From Chitinivibrionales bacterium (GTDB lineage Bacteria > Fibrobacterota > Chitinivibrionia > Chitinivibrionales > WJKA01), in NCBI GenBank assembly GCA_014728295.1, contig WJLW01000117.1:1-64000 (forward strand): a stretch of 64,000 nucleotides of DNA, in the 5' to 3' direction. Positions 17,525 to 27,704 of the stretch are shown here, in pieces. Both the position numbers and the translations under genes were made by a program. Numbering within the stretch: position 1 is the first letter of the stretch; each line of letters starts with the position of its first letter. The notes under the pieces were generated by a model. That model worked only from the letters and a program-made list of their open reading frames with translations. It did no database searches and was not told the DNA's origin.

Positions 17525-18161
17525 ATCAGCAACCTCCGACCTCTACGCCTTTGACGCGACTATCCGCAGCGGTGGAATGTTCGGCATAGTCGGCCTGGAT
17601 GAGGCGGGCAGGGGCCCATTGGCGGGACCGGTAGTTGCTGCTGCGGTACAGCTCGATCCGGATTTACCATTAGTAGACGGGCTTAACGATTCGAAAAAAA
17701 TTTCCGCAGCACATCGGGAGAGGCTTTTTGACGAAATTCAGCAGAAAGCGACCGCCGTTACAGTCGCAGAAGCGTCAATTGAGGAAATCGACCGGATAAA
17801 TATTCTACAGGCCTCCTTGCGAGCGATGTTCCGGGCGCTGCAGGAACTAACCTGCGAGTGGAATATGGCCCTGGTCGATGGAAATCAATATATCCGGGAG
17901 ATCTCCGGTAAACAGCAGATGACGGTAATCGGCGGAGACGGATTAAGTGCATCAATTGCTGCGGCCTCGATCGTGGCCAAAGTCACGCGTGACCGCACTA
18001 TGAAAAATTATCACAAACAATTTCCGCAGTGGGAATTTGATCGGCACAAAGGCTATCCGACGAAACGGCACAAAGAGCTTATTCTGGCGCATGGCCTGTG
18101 TCCAATCCATCGCAAGAGCTTTTGTGAACGCCTCGTGCTGCAAATGAGCCTGGCAATTTGA
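17505..18161 (+). CDS. rnhB: Ribonuclease HII
   Basis: Cleaves RNA in RNA-DNA hybrids and at embedded ribonucleotides. DEAGRGPLAGPV near residue 33 carries the first catalytic Asp-Glu pair, ALVDGN the third acid, and ASIVAKVTRD the fourth. GTG 17505 overlaps purN by 20 bases and gives a 28-residue extension; ATG 17577, preceded by GGTGGA, would give a protein of standard length and is equally possible. Confidence 0.93.
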   Translation: MSSVKSESATSDLYAFDATIRSGGMFGIVGLDEAGRGPLAGPVVAAAVQLDPDLPLVDGLNDSKKISAAHRERLFDEIQQKATAVTVAEASIEEIDRINILQASLRAMFRALQELTCEWNMALVDGNQYIREISGKQQMTVIGGDGLSASIAAASIVAKVTRDRTMKNYHKQFPQWEFDRHKGYPTKRHKELILAHGLCPIHRKSFCERLVLQMSLAI

Positions 18162-18172
18162 ATGGAGCAGCG

Positions 18173-18499
18173 ATGCATATCGAATATGACGATCAACGCG
18201 CGGCGTGGCATGTCATTTTACCGCAAACGCAGCCCTGGTCATCCGAATCTTTCTATCAAAATCTGGACACATCATTAAGTGCCATCAAAAAAGAGTTTCT
18301 CACGCGTCCGGCCAATTTAATACTTGACTTTTCGCGATTGAGCCGCATCGACAGTTCGATAATTGCGCTGGCCGTGCAGGTAATCAGGCTGGTGAGCGAA
18401 TCTTTTGAAACGACGATTATCTCTCCGCATTGCGAAGCAACTGATTTGCTTGAATTGATGGGCCTTGACAAACTGGCAACTATTACGGAACAACAATAG
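18173..18499 (+). CDS. STAS-domain protein (anti-sigma-factor antagonist-like)
   Basis: A 108-residue single STAS domain. NLILDFSRLSRIDSSIIALA holds the strand-turn-helix with the Asp-Ser-Ser where SpoIIAA-like proteins are phosphorylated. No partner kinase is adjacent, so it may act in sigma regulation or in lipid-asymmetry transport (MlaB is also a STAS protein, and mlaEF lie 10 kb away). ATG 18173 has GGAG five bases upstream; the earlier TTG 18158 overlaps rnhB. Confidence 0.75.
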   Translation: MHIEYDDQRAAWHVILPQTQPWSSESFYQNLDTSLSAIKKEFLTRPANLILDFSRLSRIDSSIIALAVQVIRLVSESFETTIISPHCEATDLLELMGLDKLATITEQQ

Positions 18500-18525
18500 C
18501 AACCTCTCAGCAGAGAAGGTCTCTT

Positions 18526-19818
18526 GTGATTGAAATAAAACCCTTTAGAGGCTATCGATACAAACTGACGGATGCGGACGAGCTTGAACACAGCGTTGCG
18601 CCACCCTACGACATGATCAATTCTGAAACGGCGCGGGAGCTGAGCGCGGCAAATCCGCACAACGCGGTGCATATCATCCAGAATCCTCAGCAGCCTTCCG
18701 ATGCCGCCAACCGTGATCGCCACCGGCGCGCAACGAAATTGCTGAACTCCTGGATCGAACAGGACATTCTGACGCGTGATCCGGCGCCATGCATTTACGT
18801 TTACGAACAAACATTCCGTATGCAAAACGCTCAGCAGACCCGCACCGGCGTCATTGTGCGCGTAAGGCTGACCGATTTCTCCGAAGGTTCGGTGCAGCCT
18901 CACGAACGAACGTTGTCGGCCCCGAAAACCGATCGCTACGAATTACTGGAAGAGTCCCGATTCAATACCGGGCAAATATTTTCGGTTGTCAGCGATACGG
19001 GAGGGGTATTCGACGCGATCAAGGCGTGCCGGGAAGGCGCTCCGGTCGGCCGGTTTACCGATGCGGACGGAGTGCTGCATCGGTTGTATAAAACGTGCGA
19101 CGAAATGAAAATTGCCGACCTGGCTCAAAACGTGCATGACCAGTCGCTGTTGATCGCCGACGGCCACCACCGCTACGAAACCGCCCTGCAGTTTGCGCAG
19201 ACCACCGGTAATCCGGCGCACGCCGGCGTGATGATGACGCTGGTCTCGATGGCCGATCCCGGGCTGGTCATCCGGCCCTTCCATCGCATGGCAAAGCGAA
19301 CCGAAAAGTCTGCGCCTGACAATCCGCTTGGTGCACTGCAGGCATACTTTTCTTGCAAGCGACTCGGCGAGCCGGCCGATCGCTGCATCGAGGAGTTTCT
19401 CTCCATGCGCGACAATCGTGATATGCTCTTTTATGACACGAAACAATCGAGCCTGTATGCATTGAGCCTCAACGACCAGGGACGCCGCTTGCTTGACACA
19501 GTCGACAACGGCATGTCGCCGGAGTGGAACTATCTGAATGTTTCGCTGATCAATACGATCTATGTCGGCAAAATCCTGGGCCTGCCCCTTGATGGAACGA
19601 CCCTGCACGATGTCATGGAGTACGAAAATGATTATCGCCGCGCGCTGAAAGTAGCTGCCGATCCCTCGGTGTTCACCGGTGTTTTTTTCATTCGCCCATT
19701 GAACATCGAAGCAATCCGCTCCATCGTCGCCAAGGGTGAACGCATGCCTCAAAAATCAACAAATTTCTTTCCGAAGTGCTACTCGGGATTAGTGTTTAAC
19801 TCGCTGGAGAATTCGTGA
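18526..19818 (+). CDS. DUF1015 family protein
   Basis: A 430-residue cytoplasmic protein of the DUF1015 family. It opens with IKPFRGYRY and VAPPYDMI, has QPHERTLSAPKTDR in the middle and IADGHHRYETA near residue 213, all family hallmarks. Its biochemical role is not established. The GTG start follows AGAAGG, and the stop overlaps the next start by four bases (GTGA), so it is coupled to the flippase-like gene. Confidence 0.88.
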   Translation: MIEIKPFRGYRYKLTDADELEHSVAPPYDMINSETARELSAANPHNAVHIIQNPQQPSDAANRDRHRRATKLLNSWIEQDILTRDPAPCIYVYEQTFRMQNAQQTRTGVIVRVRLTDFSEGSVQPHERTLSAPKTDRYELLEESRFNTGQIFSVVSDTGGVFDAIKACREGAPVGRFTDADGVLHRLYKTCDEMKIADLAQNVHDQSLLIADGHHRYETALQFAQTTGNPAHAGVMMTLVSMADPGLVIRPFHRMAKRTEKSAPDNPLGALQAYFSCKRLGEPADRCIEEFLSMRDNRDMLFYDTKQSSLYALSLNDQGRRLLDTVDNGMSPEWNYLNVSLINTIYVGKILGLPLDGTTLHDVMEYENDYRRALKVAADPSVFTGVFFIRPLNIEAIRSIVAKGERMPQKSTNFFPKCYSGLVFNSLENS

Positions 19819-20813
19819 AGCTATCCAGAATTCTCCAACTCACGCTCGGATTCGGCATTGCCGCTTTTTTTATCTGGTGGTTTTTCAAAGATATCGATTT
19901 TGCAAAACTCTGGGTAGAAATGAAAGAGGTCAGCCTTGCGGCGATTATCAGCAGTTGCGTATTGGCAAATGTGTCCCTCTGGTTCAGGGCGCAGCGCTGG
20001 AAAATTATCCTGCCGGATACTCAAGCTGGCAGCAAAAAGGGAATGTTTGCAATCACCGAAATCGGTTTCATGGCCAACAGCATACTGCCCTTCAGGCTCG
20101 GAGAAGCCGTACGGGCGTGGATGCTGTGGCGCCGGAAGGGTTATCGCCCGATGATCAGTGTTGGCTCACTCGTTGTCGAACGCATTTTTGATACGATTGG
20201 CTTTATGACGATGTTTGTGGTCCCGGTTTTTTTTATGAAAAGCATCTCCCACTACCGCATTTACGGCTGGATTTTTATCGCCGTTATCAGTGGCGTTGTT
20301 GGTTCGGCAACACTGTATCGGTATTTTCCCAACTCGATGAAACGCCTTGCAACAAAACTCTCGGCGCTGATACCCAAATTTGCGCGAAACAAAGTAACGC
20401 TGCTCGCAAACGAGCTGGTCAGCAATCTTGACTGGCTGTTCGACGCTCGCAAGATCAGCGCATTTGTCGCCCTGTCTATTCCCATTATTTTCTGCTACGT
20501 CGCCATGCTTATTATCGTTGTTGGAAACTGGGCGAAATTCAACATTCTCGGAGGGATGTTTACAGTAGCGTTTGTAGCATTTGGAGCCGCCTTGCCGGGA
20601 GCCCCGGGCTATATCGGTACTATTCACAAGGCGATTCAGCACAGCCTGGTATTGCAGGATTTCAGTGAAGAGTTCGCCGGTGCGGCGGCGATCATCTTTC
20701 ACGCCGCCAGTACCTACTCGGTTGTCCTGGTGGGCCTGTTTTTCTATTTTACTTCACGTATCTCCTTTAAAGAGATGTCAAAAGCAAAACAGCAACTGCA
20801 CGAAAAACAATAA
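19815..20813 (+). CDS. Flippase-like membrane protein (UPF0104/LPG synthase TM family)
   Basis: 332 residues with seven or eight hydrophobic segments. The LPG_synthase_TM/AglD family shows in GFMANSILPFRLGEAVRAW (residues ~77-95) and AALPGAPGYIGTIH near residue 258. Members move or modify lipid-linked sugars and phospholipids. Alongside the GT21-like glycosyltransferase in the same run, a lipid-glycan role is plausible but unproven. It starts at GTG inside the DUF1015 stop. Confidence 0.82.
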   Translation: MKLSRILQLTLGFGIAAFFIWWFFKDIDFAKLWVEMKEVSLAAIISSCVLANVSLWFRAQRWKIILPDTQAGSKKGMFAITEIGFMANSILPFRLGEAVRAWMLWRRKGYRPMISVGSLVVERIFDTIGFMTMFVVPVFFMKSISHYRIYGWIFIAVISGVVGSATLYRYFPNSMKRLATKLSALIPKFARNKVTLLANELVSNLDWLFDARKISAFVALSIPIIFCYVAMLIIVVGNWAKFNILGGMFTVAFVAFGAALPGAPGYIGTIHKAIQHSLVLQDFSEEFAGAAAIIFHAASTYSVVLVGLFFYFTSRISFKEMSKAKQQLHEKQ

Positions 20814-20828
20814 GCGCAAGGATCGCTC

Positions 20829-21821
20829 ATGCCACGCTCTCAGGACGATGTCGCACTGCTCGACCAATTGCATAGCGCGATTGAAGCAATCAAATCCGAG
20901 CTGTCCAAAAAAATTGTCGGCCAGCAGGCGGTAATAGACGATCTACTGGCCTGTCTGTTCGCCCGGGGGCACTGCCTGCTTATCGGCGTGCCCGGACTCG
21001 CCAAAACCATGCTGGTACAAAGCCTCGCGCAGTGCCTGGACTGTGATTTTAATCGCATCCAGTTTACTCCCGATTTAATGCCGTCGGATATCACCGGATC
21101 AGAAATTTTATACGAGGACAAATCGAGCGGTATGCGTGATTTCCGTTTCGTCACGGGACCGCTTTTTGCCAATATCATTCTGGCCGATGAGATAAACCGT
21201 ACGCCGCCCAAAACGCAATCAGCCTTGCTGCAGGCCATGCAGGAATACGAAGTGACCTCATCGGGCACTACTCATCCGCTGCCGCATCCGTTCTGGGTTC
21301 TGGCCACACAAAATCCAATCGAGCAGGAAGGCACCTATCCTTTGCCCGAGGCGCAGCAGGACCGCTTTATGTTTTCCATCGAAATAGACTACCCCGGCCA
21401 GGCGGAAGAAGTAGAAATTGTCAAGCGCACCACTTCTCCCTGCGAAGCCGAGATTCAGCCCCGGATACCTTCATCGGATATCGATCGGTTTCACGCCCTG
21501 ATCACCCGGATCCCGGTCGCCGACTCGGTGATAGAGTTTGCCGTCAAACTGGTACGAGCAACTCGCCCGACAGAGCAAAGCTGTCCCGGGCGCCTGCGGG
21601 AAATGCTGACGTGGGGAGCGGGACCGCGTGCATCGCAGTATCTCATCACCGCGGCAAAGGCGTATGCTGTAGTAGAAGGAAGGCCGACCCCGGATATCGA
21701 AGATGTAAAGCGGGCCGCGCCACCGGTGCTGCAGCATCGACTGGTGCGATCATTTCATGCGGAATCGGAGGGGGTTTCTGCGCGGGATTTGGTTGGCCGA
21801 TTGCTGGAATCTGCGGGCTGA
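20829..21821 (+). CDS. MoxR-family AAA+ ATPase
   Basis: 330-residue AAA+ chaperone of the MoxR/RavA group. Walker A is GVPGLAKT, Walker B ADEINRTPPKTQSALLQAMQE, and sensor 1 LATQNPIEQEGTYPLPEAQ. MoxR proteins normally pair with DUF58 and VWA genes to activate complexes; none is in this window, so it is an orphan here, ending 10 bases before a convergent gene. Confidence 0.92.
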   Translation: MPRSQDDVALLDQLHSAIEAIKSELSKKIVGQQAVIDDLLACLFARGHCLLIGVPGLAKTMLVQSLAQCLDCDFNRIQFTPDLMPSDITGSEILYEDKSSGMRDFRFVTGPLFANIILADEINRTPPKTQSALLQAMQEYEVTSSGTTHPLPHPFWVLATQNPIEQEGTYPLPEAQQDRFMFSIEIDYPGQAEEVEIVKRTTSPCEAEIQPRIPSSDIDRFHALITRIPVADSVIEFAVKLVRATRPTEQSCPGRLREMLTWGAGPRASQYLITAAKAYAVVEGRPTPDIEDVKRAAPPVLQHRLVRSFHAESEGVSARDLVGRLLESAG

Positions 21822-21831
21822 ATCGACACTG

Positions 21832-22371
21832 CTAATCTTTGTCGGTCAGCACCATCTGCATCGATCCGGATCGCTCGTCAAAAAAACACTTTCCACAACG
21901 TCGTTGTGTGTCTGCGCAACTGAATTCTAATGTGTCTACGCCTTCGTTGCCGCTGGTCTGTTTGGTACGGATCAGCATGTTTTTTTTACCGATGAATGAA
22001 GTATAAAAAACGCCGTGCGATTGAGCCGTATCACCCGCTCCAGCCCACTCGAACATAATCAGCAAAATCCCGTTCTCTTTGCCGGCCACATGGGCGAGCG
22101 TGGCAAACTGAATATCCCGGGGCAGATAGTTTCCCATTGCAACAAGTTTCCAGGAGGTGTCGGCTACGCCCTCTTTGCCGACGCGATAAGACGTATTGGC
22201 ATAATTAAGCAATTCGAATGCACCGAATTTTTCCTCGATATGCTTGTGATCGGGATACCACAGGCTGGCAATGCCGCCGTTGACAAACGGGGGAAGCGGC
22301 ACACGTCCTCCAGTATTTGCGGACAACAGCGCAGCAAAGGCAAGTAAAAAAGCGACGAGCACAGCACGCAT
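21832..22371 (-). CDS. Uncharacterised secreted protein
   Basis: A 179-residue protein with a signal peptide (MRAVLVAFLLAFAALLSA) and no recognised domain. The mature part is rich in Gly and Thr, and near the C-terminus it has a Cys cluster (CADTQRRCGKC) that could bind metal. It lies just behind clpX, whose stop is at 22391. The Shine-Dalgarno GGAGG precedes a GTG at 22377 by five bases and the ATG at 22371 by 11; the ATG is my choice. Confidence 0.6.
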   Translation of the reverse strand: MRAVLVAFLLAFAALLSANTGGRVPLPPFVNGGIASLWYPDHKHIEEKFGAFELLNYANTSYRVGKEGVADTSWKLVAMGNYLPRDIQFATLAHVAGKENGILLIMFEWAGAGDTAQSHGVFYTSFIGKKNMLIRTKQTSGNEGVDTLEFSCADTQRRCGKCFFDERSGSMQMVLTDKD

Positions 22372-22390
22372 ATGCACAAGCACCTCCTTA

Positions 22391-23638
22391 TCAGGCGATT
22401 TTTCGATCCTTTTTCAGCCCGTAGGTGGGCGGGCTTTGCTTACGCACAACATCTTTGGTTATCAGGCATTCCTTAACATCGGAGCGTGAGGGCAATTCAA
22501 ACATGATCGGAACAAGCACATTTTCCAGCACATTGCGCAGCCCGCGTGCGCCGGTTTTCTTGACCCGCGCGATACTGACAATTTCCCGCAGTGCTTCACG
22601 TGCAAAGGTCAAGCGTACTCCTTCCATGCTGAACAGCTTCTGATACTGTTTTATCAGCGCATTACGCGGCTCGGTGAGAATATTCAAAAGCGTTTCATCA
22701 TCCAACTCATCCAGGCCGAGCATTGCAGGAATGCGGCCGACCAGTTCCGGAATTAAACCGAATTGAATCAGATCGTCGGGCTCGACCTTGCGCAGGATTT
22801 CACCGATACAAATGTCTTTTTTGGCCTTGACGGGTGCATTAAACCCCATACGGCTTTCACCAATACGCTTTTCGATGATATTTTCGAGTCCCACAAACGC
22901 ACCACCGCAGACAAACAATATATCGCGCGTGTTTATTTGAATCAGATTTTGTTCGGGATGCTTGCGTCCGCCTTTGGGCGGGATGCTGGCAACGGTTCCT
23001 TCAAGAATTTTCAGCATGGCTTGCTGGACGCCTTCACCCGACACGTCGCGGGTGATGGACGGATTTGCCGACTTGCGGGCTATTTTATCGAATTCGTCGA
23101 TATATATGATGCCGCGTTCGGCTTTTTGCACATCGTAGCTGGCCGCCTGCAGAAGCCGCACCAGCATGTTCTCGACATCTTCGCCCACATACCCGGCCTC
23201 GGTAAAGATCGTGGCGTCAACGATGCTGAACGGGACTTTGAGCATACGCGCCAGCGTCTGTGCAACCAGTGTTTTTCCGGTACCGGTCGGGCCGATCATA
23301 AGGATATTTGATTTTTCGATATCGATGTCATCGTGGGTATCACGTGAGTTGATACGCTTATAATGGTTGTAGGCGGCGACACACACGCCTTGCTTTACTT
23401 CGTGCTGGCCGATGACAAACTGGTCGATAAACTGTTTCATCTCCAGCGGCGTGGGAAGATCGTGCCACCTCATGTCGTCGTGAGGGCCCGATTTGTCTTC
23501 GCGCAGGATGTCGTTGCACATGTCAACGCACTCGCTGCAAATGTGGACCGACGGCCCGGTAATCATCTTTTCGACCATGTCGGTGCTTTTGCCGCAAAAT
23601 GAGCATTTTATCTGAGAATATTTTGATTTGGCAGGCAT
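22391..23638 (-). CDS. clpX: ATP-dependent Clp protease ATP-binding subunit ClpX
   Basis: AAA+ unfoldase that feeds ssrA-tagged and other substrates to ClpP. The C4 zinc finger has Cys12, 15, 34 and 37. Walker A is GPTGTGKT, the pore loop GYVGEDVE, and Walker [10 protein letters not shown]. The 415-residue length is normal. It follows clpP (gap of about 108 bases, so there may be extra regulation) and tig upstream, the usual tig-clpP-clpX order. Confidence 0.98.
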   Translation of the reverse strand: MPAKSKYSQIKCSFCGKSTDMVEKMITGPSVHICSECVDMCNDILREDKSGPHDDMRWHDLPTPLEMKQFIDQFVIGQHEVKQGVCVAAYNHYKRINSRDTHDDIDIEKSNILMIGPTGTGKTLVAQTLARMLKVPFSIVDATIFTEAGYVGEDVENMLVRLLQAASYDVQKAERGIIYIDEFDKIARKSANPSITRDVSGEGVQQAMLKILEGTVASIPPKGGRKHPEQNLIQINTRDILFVCGGAFVGLENIIEKRIGESRMGFNAPVKAKKDICIGEILRKVEPDDLIQFGLIPELVGRIPAMLGLDELDDETLLNILTEPRNALIKQYQKLFSMEGVRLTFAREALREIVSIARVKKTGARGLRNVLENVLVPIMFELPSRSDVKECLITKDVVRKQSPPTYGLKKDRKIA

Positions 23639-23746
23639 GCATTTACCCCGGTGTCGTGAAAAAAGTCTCAGCGCAGAGCTGTTTTAGTAGCCTACACTCG
23701 ATATTTTAATTAAACTATGAATGGAAACAATCAGCAAGTTAACAAT

Positions 23747-24331
23747 TTATTTGCGGGGCGAGAGTATCTCGTCGATGACCCCGTATTTCAGCGCTTCTTC
23801 GGCGTCCATGAAAAAGTTGCGATCGGTGTCTTTTTTGATGACATTGATATCCTGACTCGTGTGCTTTTTCAGGATAGTATTGATGGTCTCTTTGATACGA
23901 ACGATTTCGCGCGCATGGATGGCAATATCTGCGGCCTGACCTCCGGCGCCGCCCAGCGGTTGATGCAGCATCACGCGTGAGTGCGGCAATGCATAGCGCT
24001 TTCCTTTGGCTCCCGCGGCCAGCAATACGGCTCCCATTGACGAGGCTTGCCCGATGCAAATGGTGCACACGTCGGGTTTGATGTACTGAATCGTATCATA
24101 TATGGCAAGTCCGGATGAGACATATCCGCCTGGAGAATTGATATAGACGGTAATGTCTTTATCCGCGTCTTCGTATTCCAGAAAAATGAGCTGGGCCATG
24201 ATAAGATCAGCAATCTGATCGTTGATATCCGTACCCAGAAATATGATCCGCTCGCGCAGCAGCCGCGAGTAGATATCGTAGGAACGCTCGCCGCGACCGG
24301 TTTGTTCAATGACCATGGGAATCAATGACAT
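23747..24331 (-). CDS. clpP: ATP-dependent Clp protease proteolytic subunit
   Basis: Serine protease chamber partnered by ClpX. The catalytic Ser98 is in GQASSMG, His123 in MLHQPLGG and the Asp near residue 172 in [12 protein letters not shown]. 194 residues with no long propeptide is normal. It starts 28 bases after the tig stop, probably in one operon with tig and clpX. Confidence 0.98.
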   Translation of the reverse strand: MSLIPMVIEQTGRGERSYDIYSRLLRERIIFLGTDINDQIADLIMAQLIFLEYEDADKDITVYINSPGGYVSSGLAIYDTIQYIKPDVCTICIGQASSMGAVLLAAGAKGKRYALPHSRVMLHQPLGGAGGQAADIAIHAREIVRIKETINTILKKHTSQDINVIKKDTDRNFFMDAEEALKYGVIDEILSPRK

Positions 24332-24360
24332 AGCCTTGCTCCCTTGCTATCGTTAGATGT

Positions 24361-25626
24361 TTAGTATCTCTTTATTTCCGCGCCTTCACCAATCAGAAAA
24401 TTCAACGTCTTTTGCTCGCGCAGATCCGTTCTGATACGATTGGTTGTTCCGTTCTGACGCAAAGCCTGTTTCACCTGTTCAAACGGCTGTTGATACTGAT
24501 CGGCAATTCTTCGAACTTCGGCATCCACTTCGTCCTGCGTAGCCTTGATATTTTCTTTTGAGGCGATATAGTCGATTATGCGCCATCGCTTCAGTCCGCG
24601 AATGGCCGTTTCGCGATAGCGCTCGTCTGTTTCTTCGCGTGCCGGCACCGGCTGACCGGGGCGTACATAGCGCAGCACCTGTTCGTGCATACCTTCCAGG
24701 TACTGCTCCACCCGCGCCGGGGGAATTTCAAACCTGTTTTTTTCAATCAGAGTTTCGATGACCTTGTTGTAGGCTTCATTGCGAGCTTGGTTTTCTTCTT
24801 CGGCGAAAAGATTTTTCTCGAGTTGCTCACGTAAAGCTTCTTCATCTTTGAAGTCACCGATCTTTTTCAAAAATTCTTCGTTGACTTCCGGTATATTTTG
24901 CTCCTGAACTTTTTTGACAACGATGGTCATGGCCGCTTTTTTTCCGGCAAGTTCGGAATCGCCGTAATCGGCAGGAAACGAAACATCAAGCTCAACCGTA
25001 TCCGAGGGAGTGCGTCCAACGAGGCCCTTGTCAAAATCTTTAATCGAGCTGGCGCCAATTTCTATCGGATGCTGGGGTGATTGAATATCCGGCTTCGCTT
25101 CTCCATCCACTTCAACACGGGAATATTCAACCGTCACGAAATCACCCTTTCTGATCGGGCGATCGACGTCTTCAAATTGAGCAAGGCGCTGCTGCAGATC
25201 TTCCAGTGCTTTCGATACATCCGCTTTTTTTATTTTGCGCGGAACGGGCCGGATTTTGAGTTTGTCGTATCCTCTGATTTCGATAGGCGGATCGACTTCG
25301 GTTTCAATCGAGAAAGTTAGGGGCTGATCGCGATCGGCCTGAAGCTCGTTGACTTTTGCTTCGGCTACCGGATTTATCTCATGCTCTTTGCATGCTTGCT
25401 GATATGATTTTTTTATGATACTGTCAACCAGCTCGGCATGAATTGCAGCTCCATACATGCTTTTGATGATATTGGCCGGCGCTTTGCCGGTGCGGAATCC
25501 CCTGACCGTAATTTTTTTACGGTAGTCTTTTACTTTGTCTTCAAATTCTTTGTTGATCTCTTCTGCAGGAACCTCAAACTCAATGACTCTTTTCCAGCTT
25601 TCGGGTTCGTTGACACTAACTTTCAA
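24361..25626 (-). CDS. tig: Trigger factor
   Basis: Ribosome-associated chaperone and prolyl isomerase. The ribosome-docking signature is GFRxGKxP, seen as GFRTGKAPANII (residues ~46-57); the FKBP-like PPIase domain follows (GDFVTVEYSR), then a helical C-terminal domain. TTG 25626 was chosen because GGAAGG lies eight bases upstream and the next residues (KVSVNEPESWKR) are where the family begins; a longer reading would cover the tRNA. 421 residues is normal. Confidence 0.95.
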   Translation of the reverse strand: MKVSVNEPESWKRVIEFEVPAEEINKEFEDKVKDYRKKITVRGFRTGKAPANIIKSMYGAAIHAELVDSIIKKSYQQACKEHEINPVAEAKVNELQADRDQPLTFSIETEVDPPIEIRGYDKLKIRPVPRKIKKADVSKALEDLQQRLAQFEDVDRPIRKGDFVTVEYSRVEVDGEAKPDIQSPQHPIEIGASSIKDFDKGLVGRTPSDTVELDVSFPADYGDSELAGKKAAMTIVVKKVQEQNIPEVNEEFLKKIGDFKDEEALREQLEKNLFAEEENQARNEAYNKVIETLIEKNRFEIPPARVEQYLEGMHEQVLRYVRPGQPVPAREETDERYRETAIRGLKRWRIIDYIASKENIKATQDEVDAEVRRIADQYQQPFEQVKQALRQNGTTNRIRTDLREQKTLNFLIGEGAEIKRY

Positions 25627-25740
25627 TGCTGTATCCTTCCTGTGAATAGCTGAATAATGAGAAATGCACCCCATTTCGGCAGCAAGCATTACCGGCAGCA
25701 TACGCGATGATCGGTATATGCCGGGAAGGCCGGTTTCCAG

Positions 25741-25822
25741 TGCGAGAAGGGGGAGTCGAACCCCCACAGGTTTCCCTACTAGATCCTAAGTCTAGCGCGT
25801 CTACCAGTTCCGCCATCCTCGC
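25741..25822 (-). tRNA. tRNA-Leu (anticodon UAG)
   Basis: An 82-nt cloverleaf. The acceptor stem GCGAGGA pairs with TTCTCGC. The anticodon loop CTTAGGA gives anticodon UAG (CUA leucine codons), between stems CTAGA and TCTAG. The long variable arm (AGG-GAAA-CCT) marks a class II tRNA, and the T arm reads GGGGG-TTCGACT-CCCCC. The 3' CCA is not encoded (discriminator A, then CTG). It lies 114 bases upstream of the tig start on the same strand. Confidence 0.96.
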
Positions 25823-25846
25823 TGCAGTGCCGGGAATAACCTGCTA

Positions 25847-25875
25847 AAAATAACTGATGCTGCCGATAAAAACAA
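25847..25875 (-). promoter_or_regulatory. Promoter candidate for tRNA-Leu
   Basis: Minus-strand TTGTTT (25870-25875) and TATTTT (25847-25852) with a 17-base spacer, about 25 bases before the tRNA 5' end. Confidence 0.4.
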
Positions 25876-26291
25876 CATTCCGGCATCGCCGAGTGTACAA
25901 TGTCAATGTTCTTTCGCGGGGAACTGCTTCGATGGAAAAAAAAGCCCTGACACCACTCGCGTCGCATTTTTGAACCCAGGACCATACAATAATGGTGAAC
26001 CTCTTGAATAGCTCGTGAATCCGCACCAATAGCGGCTCGACTTACCACCCAAAGAAGAATTCCCTGAATAATGACGTTCGGTCAAAAATGACGATAATCG
26101 CAAGGGAATCAGAGCTATGAGTAATAATATAATGAAATACACCTGAAAGTGAAGGAAAAAATGAGGATATCGGTAGAAATGCCCTGAATCGTGCAGATGA
26201 TGCTTTTTTTCGATTGTTTCCGCGAAAAATGGCAAATCAACGTACGTAAACATATTTTCACTTACAATCTGCACCCAGAAAAGGAGAGCCT
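25876..26291. other. Gene-free gap between tRNA-Leu and murA
   Basis: About 415 bases with no convincing gene. Only short open frames occur, and none has both a ribosome site and sensible composition; the longest (25903-26274 on minus) is a hydrophobic-basic mixture without family features. The last 30 bases hold a TACAAT box and the murA ribosome-binding site (AAAGGAG). I see nothing else in it. Confidence 0.5.
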
Positions 26292-27629
26292 ATGAGTTCG
26301 TTTTACGTAGAGGGCGGGCGGCAGCTTTCGGGTTCGATTGTTTGTGCCGGCAACAAAAATGAAGCGCTTCCGCTCATCGCCGCGGCCCTGTTGATAGACA
26401 AAAAGATCAGGCTGACGAATGTACCCGATATCGGTGATGTGCGTACCATGCTCGAAATTGCCGCAGAGCTGGGGAGCGAAGTATCGCCGTTGACTGACAA
26501 CACCGTTACGCTTTATGCACGCTCGATCGACAGCGATATCCTGCCGGCAGAACGCAGCAGGCAGATACGGGCGTCCATCCTGTTTGCCAGCACCCTGCTC
26601 AATCGCAGAGGCAGAGCCGTGGTTGTCCAGCCTGGCGGGGATGCTATCGGACGCCGACGCATGGATACGCATTTTTTAGTGTTCAAGGCGCTGGGAGCGA
26701 AGTTGCGTGTTGAAAAAGATGACCTCGGCAACGGGCAGCATCAGACCCGCTACATTCTGGAAGCTCCTGCCGGGGGATTGCAGGGCGCCGTCATACACCT
26801 TGACGAGGCTTCGGTGACCGCGACCGAAAATGCGTTGATCGCGGCTGCGGGCGCGCGGGGCGAAACCGTACTGGTCAACGCAGCCGGTGAGCCGCACGTA
26901 CAAGGATTGTGCCGATTTCTCGCAGCAGCAGGCGTGGCGATCAGCGGTATCGGCAGCAACATCCTTACCATACGGGGAACACAGCACCTGCAATCCGTCG
27001 AGCATTGCGTAGGTTGCGATTACATCGAAGCCGGATCGTTTGTCGCGATGGCGGCGGCAACCCATTCCGAGTTGACAATCACAAATGTTGACATAGCAGA
27101 CATGCGCATGATTCTCTATCAATTCGACCGGATCGGAATAAGCGTACACAGCAATGGCAGTGAACACGAAATAGTCGTACCCGGGCAGCAGTCATACGAG
27201 ATACAAAAAGATCTGGGTGGTGCGATTCCCAAGATAGAATCGGCTCCATGGCCGGGATTTCCCGCCGATCTTACTTCGGTAATTCTGGTGGCCGCCACGC
27301 AATCACGCGGGACCTGCCTGATTCACGAGAAAATGTTCGAGGCGCGTCTTTTTTTCGTTGACAAGCTGCTGAATATGGGCGCACAGATTGTGCTGTGTGA
27401 TCCGCATCGGGCAGTCGTCGTGGGGCCGTCCAGGCTGTACGGATCGACCTTGAGTTCTCCCGATATCCGGGCCGGTATGGCCCTGCTGACGGCAGCACTG
27501 TCGGCCGAAGGAACAAGCCTCATCCACAATATCGAACAAATTGACAGAGGATATCAGGAAATCGAACAGCGACTGGTGGGGATTGGCGCACGCATCGAAC
27601 GTCTGCACGATCGACGCAATTGTACCTAA
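26292..27629 (+). CDS. murA: UDP-N-acetylglucosamine 1-carboxyvinyltransferase, Asp in place of active-site Cys
   Basis: First committed step of peptidoglycan synthesis: transfers enolpyruvate to UDP-GlcNAc. Substrate-binding Lys22 and Asn23 are in GNKNEALP. The position of the fosfomycin-target Cys115 (loop PGGC in E. coli) reads PGGDAIG with Asp117. Asp here is known in mycobacterial and chlamydial MurA and makes the enzyme insensitive to fosfomycin. The C-terminal RAGMALL and [10 protein letters not shown] motifs are intact. At 445 residues it is slightly long. ATG follows AAAGGAG. It is a single gene between divergent and convergent neighbours. Confidence 0.96.
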   Translation: MSSFYVEGGRQLSGSIVCAGNKNEALPLIAAALLIDKKIRLTNVPDIGDVRTMLEIAAELGSEVSPLTDNTVTLYARSIDSDILPAERSRQIRASILFASTLLNRRGRAVVVQPGGDAIGRRRMDTHFLVFKALGAKLRVEKDDLGNGQHQTRYILEAPAGGLQGAVIHLDEASVTATENALIAAAGARGETVLVNAAGEPHVQGLCRFLAAAGVAISGIGSNILTIRGTQHLQSVEHCVGCDYIEAGSFVAMAAATHSELTITNVDIADMRMILYQFDRIGISVHSNGSEHEIVVPGQQSYEIQKDLGGAIPKIESAPWPGFPADLTSVILVAATQSRGTCLIHEKMFEARLFFVDKLLNMGAQIVLCDPHRAVVVGPSRLYGSTLSSPDIRAGMALLTAALSAEGTSLIHNIEQIDRGYQEIEQRLVGIGARIERLHDRRNCT

Positions 27630-27704
27630 CGCGCCCGGATCCATGCAAGCATAAAATTCAAATGCCTTCCCTTCAGGTATCGGGTGGATGCGCCGCTAAG
27701 CACT

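Noticed and set aside
17505..17577. Using the short rnhB start as certain
   Set aside because: Both GTG 17505 and ATG 17577 have a possible ribosome site; the sequence does not decide.
25903..26274. 123-codon minus-strand frame upstream of the tRNA
   Set aside because: Hydrophobic/basic mix without domain, start or conservation signal.
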